NCBI GenBank assembly: GCA_903872505.1
Contig: CAIQKV010000082.1
Location: 1 to 64,000 of the forward strand
Direction of reading: 5' to 3'
Origin: an uncultured Opitutia bacterium
Lineage (GTDB): Bacteria > Verrucomicrobiota > Verrucomicrobiia > Opitutales > Opitutaceae
Length of the DNA stretch: 64,000 nucleotides
A program made the translations under genes and the position numbers. The notes below the pieces were generated by a model. The model worked only from the letters and a program-made list of their open reading frames with translations. It was not told the origin of the DNA and did no database searches. This document shows, in pieces, positions 60,748-64,000 of this stretch; position 1 is the first letter of the stretch, and the number at the start of each line of letters is the position of its first letter.

Positions 60748-62862
60748 ATGCACGTCTTCCACCTCTCACCCCGTGGACGCGACTCCGCTCCCGGGTCCGC
60801 CTCCCGTCCCTGGGCCACCCTCACCGGCGCCCGCGACAATCTCCGCCGGCTCCGGGCCGCCGGCCGGGCCACCGGTCCCGCCACCGTGCAGGTGCACGCC
60901 GGCTCCTACGAGCTGGCCGACACCGTGCGGTTCGACCACACGGACTCGCACACACGTTACGCCGCCGCGCCGGGGGCCAAGCCGGTGTTCGACGGCGGCG
61001 AACGGCTGACCGGCTGGAAGGTCGGCCGGCGCAACGGCCGCACCGAGTGGACCCTCGATCTCCCCGACGTCGCCGCCGGCAAGCGGTTCTTCCGCTCGCT
61101 CTTCGTCAACGGCCGGCGCGCCCCCCGCGCCCGGCTGCCGAAATTCACGCCCGATGCCGTGGGCGCCCAGAACATCCTGCGCGTCGGTGAAATGCTCGAG
61201 CCGGAGAAGACCGACATCTTTGCCGGCCGCGACACGTTCAAGCCCCGGCCCGGCGACGTCTCGCCCGCGTGGGAGTCGCTGCCCGACGCGGAGATTGTGC
61301 TCCTGCATTACTGGATCGAGGAGCGCCTGCCGAAACTCGCGCTCAACCCGCGCACCGGGTGGCTTAGTTTTGCCCGCCGCACCGCGTTCTGCCTGTACGA
61401 AGCCCACGTCAACTCCGCGGGCGTCCGCGACCACGCCCGCTACTACATCGACAACCTCTTCGAGGCGCTCACCGAGCCCGGCGAGTGGTACCTGAACCGC
61501 GAGACCGGCCGGCTCTATTACCTCCCCCGCCCCGGCGAGACGCCCGCCAACACCGAGATCCGCGCCCCCCGCCTCCATACGTTTGTGCGGGCCATCGGCA
61601 CGGTCTTCGGCGAAACCGGCGACCGCCTCGACGTGCACGGCACGCTCCATGTCCGCGGCCTGGAATTTTCCGGCCTCACCTTCCGCCACGCCGACTGGTA
61701 CTCCCCGCTGGCCGAGACCCACCTGCCCTCGCATTCCATCTACGAAAACCTCGACCTGCCCATCGGCGGCAGCCCGCAGGCCGCCATCGCCGTGGCCGGC
61801 TCCATCGTCTTCCGCGCCGCGCGCGATTGCGCGGTGCAGGACTGCACCATCGAGTACGCCGGGCTCTACGGCCTGGAGTTCGGCCCGGGCTGCCGCGCCT
61901 GCTCCGCCATCGGCAACCACCTGCACGACCTCGGGGCCGGCGGCATCCGCGCGGGTGGCGCCGACCTCGACGGCCTCGGCGAGCGCCGCACCGGCAACCT
62001 CCGGATCACCGACAATCACATCCACCATATCGGCCGCATCTTCCACCAGGGCATCGGCGTGCTGCTGGGCAACGCCGCCGATTGCGTCGTGGCCCACAAC
62101 CACATCCACGACACGTGTTACAGCGCCATCTCGGTCGGCTGGATCTGGGGTTTCCGCGACACGATCACGTGCAACAACCGGATCGAAAACAACCTCATCC
62201 ACGACATCGGCGCCGGCATCCTGAGCGACATGGGCGGAATCTACACCCTCGGCATCCAGCCCGGCACCGTGCTGCGCGGCAACCACCTGCACCACATCCG
62301 GTCGCACGACTACGGCGGCTGGGGCGTCTATCTCGACGAGGGCAGTTCCTACATCCTGGTCGAGCACAACCTCGTCCACGACACCAAGGACGCGCCGTTC
62401 AACATCCACTACGGCCACGAGAACATCGTCCGGAATAATATTTTCGCCCGCGGCCGGAACGCGCTCTGCTCCGTCTCGCGCAACGAGCCGGGTCATTTTG
62501 CCGCGGGTTTTTCCCAGAACATCCTGGTCGGCCCCAGCCGGTCATTGTTCAAGGGCGGCTACCGCGACGACATTTCCCGCGGGGCCCTGGTGAGCAACGC
62601 CAACTGTTTCTGGTTTCCCGGCGGCAAGCTCGCCCCGAGTCTCAACCCCGAGACGCACCTCAAGGAGGGCAACCGCCACAAGATCAGCTACGCCGCCTGG
62701 CGGAAGGCCGGCCACGACCAGCTCTCCCTCGTCGCCGACCCGCGGATCACCGAGGGCCGGAAGACCTGGCGGGTCGCGAAAAACTCCCCCGCGCTGAAGC
62801 TCGGCTTCGTGCCCCACGACTGGTCGAAGTGCGGCCCGCGGCCGAAGGGCCGGCGAACCTGA
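60748..62862 (+). CDS. Right-handed parallel beta-helix protein (PbH1 repeats), possible glycan-active enzyme
   Basis: The 704-residue protein begins with a motif common to polysaccharide-active beta-helix proteins (MHVFHLSPRGRDSAPGSASR, then PWATLTGARDNLRRLRAAGR) and contains many PbH1-like rungs such as GNHLHDLGAGGIRAGGADLD and NNLIHDIGAGILSDMGGIYT. It resembles GH141-type or pectate-lyase-like enzymes, but I see no decisive catalytic residues. No signal peptide is evident. The substrate is unknown. Start at ATG 60748 is used; ATG 60712 is in frame upstream. Confidence 0.8.
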   Translation: MHVFHLSPRGRDSAPGSASRPWATLTGARDNLRRLRAAGRATGPATVQVHAGSYELADTVRFDHTDSHTRYAAAPGAKPVFDGGERLTGWKVGRRNGRTEWTLDLPDVAAGKRFFRSLFVNGRRAPRARLPKFTPDAVGAQNILRVGEMLEPEKTDIFAGRDTFKPRPGDVSPAWESLPDAEIVLLHYWIEERLPKLALNPRTGWLSFARRTAFCLYEAHVNSAGVRDHARYYIDNLFEALTEPGEWYLNRETGRLYYLPRPGETPANTEIRAPRLHTFVRAIGTVFGETGDRLDVHGTLHVRGLEFSGLTFRHADWYSPLAETHLPSHSIYENLDLPIGGSPQAAIAVAGSIVFRAARDCAVQDCTIEYAGLYGLEFGPGCRACSAIGNHLHDLGAGGIRAGGADLDGLGERRTGNLRITDNHIHHIGRIFHQGIGVLLGNAADCVVAHNHIHDTCYSAISVGWIWGFRDTITCNNRIENNLIHDIGAGILSDMGGIYTLGIQPGTVLRGNHLHHIRSHDYGGWGVYLDEGSSYILVEHNLVHDTKDAPFNIHYGHENIVRNNIFARGRNALCSVSRNEPGHFAAGFSQNILVGPSRSLFKGGYRDDISRGALVSNANCFWFPGGKLAPSLNPETHLKEGNRHKISYAAWRKAGHDQLSLVADPRITEGRKTWRVAKNSPALKLGFVPHDWSKCGPRPKGRRT

Positions 62863-62889
62863 TCCGCCGTCCCGAGTCCCACTTCCACC

Positions 62890-63300
62890 ATGCATAACCT
62901 TCTCCTCACCCTCTTCATTGCCACCCTGTCGCTGCCCGCCCCGGCCCTGCTGGGCGGTGACACGCCCAAAATACCGGCGCTGCATTTTAAGAAGGACCTC
63001 GGCGTCCAGGAGACGACGTACGGCAAGCTGCATCTGTTCGAGGGCCTCAGGCCGGTGCACCTCGAGACACCGCCCTATCCCCACCAGGCCTACGTGGCCA
63101 ACATCACCGGCACGGTCGTCATGGACGTCCTCATCGCCGGGGACGGCACTGTGGCCGACGTGCGCATCCGCAAGAGCAGTGGCAACGCCGAGCTCGACGC
63201 CGCAGGGCTCGCAGTCCTCAAGCGCTGGAGATATCCCGCCTCCCCGGACCAGCAGCGCTGCGTGAATATCGAAACCTACATATTCGAGATCGACGGCTGA
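62890..63300 (+). CDS. TonB C-terminal-domain protein, secreted
   Basis: The 136-residue product has a signal peptide (LLLTLFIATLSLPAPALLGG) and a TonB C-terminal fold: PPYPHQAYVANITGTVVMDV, then ADVRIRKSSGNAELDAAGLA and VLKRWRYPA. It lacks the proline-rich spacer and membrane anchor of true TonB, so it is probably a periplasmic stand-alone TonB-like protein, perhaps a modulator of the TonB system or a substrate-linked adaptor. It is 27 bp after the beta-helix gene. Confidence 0.82.
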   Translation: MHNLLLTLFIATLSLPAPALLGGDTPKIPALHFKKDLGVQETTYGKLHLFEGLRPVHLETPPYPHQAYVANITGTVVMDVLIAGDGTVADVRIRKSSGNAELDAAGLAVLKRWRYPASPDQQRCVNIETYIFEIDG

Positions 63301-63469
63301 GCTATTTGCCAGCCCATGAAACCACCGCCCCCGACAACGGGCCAGCCTCTGTTGCCCGGCTCGCCGGCCGCGCGCCGGCGGAAGCTCGGCTTCGGGCCCC
63401 ACGGCAGGTCGAAGTGTGGCGTGCGGCCAAACGTTGAACGCGTCGAAGTCGTTTAGTCATTATCCACCC

Positions 63470-63856
63470 ATGCGGTTCCTCCATCATCTGTCGCTGCCCT
63501 CGCGAGACCTGAAACGCTCCGCTGCGTTCTACGACCCGGTGATGAAGGCGCTGGGTTATAAGCGGGTTTACACCAACGAATGGGTCATCGGTTACGGGCT
63601 GGTCAAAAATCAGGACCAGTTCGCGCTTCGGCTGCGCAAGCGGGAGCGGAAGATGACCGGTGACGGCTTCCACATCGCCTTTGTCGCCCCCTCGCGGAGG
63701 GCCGTGGACGCCTTCTACCGGGCGGCGATGAAGCACGGCGGGAAGGACAACGGCGGCTCGGGCCTGAATCCGGAGTACGGCAGGAACTACTACGCCGCCT
63801 TCGTCTTCGATCCTGACGGCTACCGCATCGAGGCCGTCATCAACGGCCGGGTCTGA
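63470..63856 (+). CDS. VOC-family (glyoxalase/bleomycin resistance-like) protein
   Basis: The 128-residue protein starts MRFLHHLSLPSRDLKRSAAF and has two beta-alpha-beta3 units, with HIAFVAPSRRAVDAFYRAAM and YAAFVFDPDGYRIEAVI marking the second. The His, Gln/Glu pattern may give a metal site, but a specific reaction cannot be assigned. The start at ATG 63470 fits the fold. It is followed 8 bp later by the truncated peptidase gene. Confidence 0.85.
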   Translation: MRFLHHLSLPSRDLKRSAAFYDPVMKALGYKRVYTNEWVIGYGLVKNQDQFALRLRKRERKMTGDGFHIAFVAPSRRAVDAFYRAAMKHGGKDNGGSGLNPEYGRNYYAAFVFDPDGYRIEAVINGRV

Positions 63857-63864
63857 CCCCTCAC

Positions 63865-64000
63865 GTGACCCTCGAGCTTCCCCCTCTCCGCGACCGGCTG
63901 ATCCGCTGGGCGAACCAGAACTCCGGCAGCGACCACCTCGCGGGCCTGGCCGCGATGCTCGCCCTGCTCGAGGCGGATTTTTCCGCCCTGCCCGGTGTGA
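63865..64000 (+). CDS. M20-type peptidase/hydrolase N-terminus, cut by the window end
   Basis: GTG 63865 opens a frame translating MTLELPPLRDRLIRWANQNS followed by GSDHLAGLAAMLALLEADFS. The start of M20 amidohydrolases and CPDG2-like peptidases has this INSGS..GL..M...L pattern. Only 45 residues are visible, so this is a partial gene. The zinc ligands would lie beyond the window. Confidence 0.6.
   Translation, partial: MTLELPPLRDRLIRWANQNSGSDHLAGLAAMLALLEADFSALPGV

Overview
The window reads as chromosome of a high-G+C Gram-negative bacterium, most likely Opitutaceae (Verrucomicrobiota). This is inferred from the mix of a type IV pilin-like protein, GH127 and heparinase-like carbohydrate enzymes, OPT, M28 and M3 peptide-handling proteins, a TonB receptor under a cobalamin riboswitch, mostly weak Shine-Dalgarno sites and very G+C-rich genes. 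No 16S rRNA is present, so the family is not proven.

Layout. (1) 8-358: chromosomal pilin-like gene. (2) 674-22291: a probable genomic island of about 21.6 kb. A perfect 28-bp direct repeat at 674-701 and 22264-22291 equals the 3' end of the intact tRNA-Pro(GGG) gene on the right (22267-22343, minus). No integrase is recognisable. Inside are a truncated IS3-type end, a decayed tRNA 3' half and visibly more A+T-rich intergenic DNA. (3) 22344-64000: core-like chromosome with very high G+C.

Island cargo is dominated by sulfur and redox chemistry. It runs from an ArsR-type regulator with a perfect inverted-repeat candidate operator, through a FadL-type outer-membrane channel, a PsrABC/PhsABC-like molybdopterin reductase, two overlapping half-size YeeE/YedE sulfur transporters (the second fused to a rhodanese domain that lacks its cysteine), a MOSC protein and a 12-haem membrane-anchored cytochrome c. 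Then come a flavin-reductase-like protein, a thioesterase, a NifX-like protein and a DUF134 regulator, cytochrome bd oxidase CydAB, a CoA-disulfide/persulfide reductase with rhodanese domain, a YeiH-type transporter, a methyltransferase, a LysR regulator and a GNAT acetyltransferase. My model is that sulfur compounds enter through the outer membrane, are reduced at the periplasmic face with quinol or multihaem electron transfer, imported as thiosulfate or sulfane sulfur, and reduced by the persulfide reductase, while sulfide-tolerant cytochrome bd keeps respiration going.

The core-like part holds a cytidylyltransferase-GHMP kinase fusion, two sugar ABC permeases, an ECF sigma factor with a clear terminator, a YcaQ-like protein, GH127, IlvA, a DUF885 protein, and then a B12 neighbourhood: riboswitch plus BtuB-like receptor, a methionine synthase split into two genes, and a B12-binding radical SAM protein. 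Further right lie an acyltransferase-3 protein, an OPT transporter, an M28 peptidase, a receiver-only response regulator, an MBOAT/SGNH O-acetylation pair, a BON lipoprotein, an M3 peptidase, an EamA transporter, a heparinase-like lyase, a PQQ-type propeller, a TrpF-like protein, a beta-helix protein, a TonB-domain protein, a VOC protein and a truncated M20 peptidase. An AT-rich repeat has been captured in frame inside two unrelated genes.
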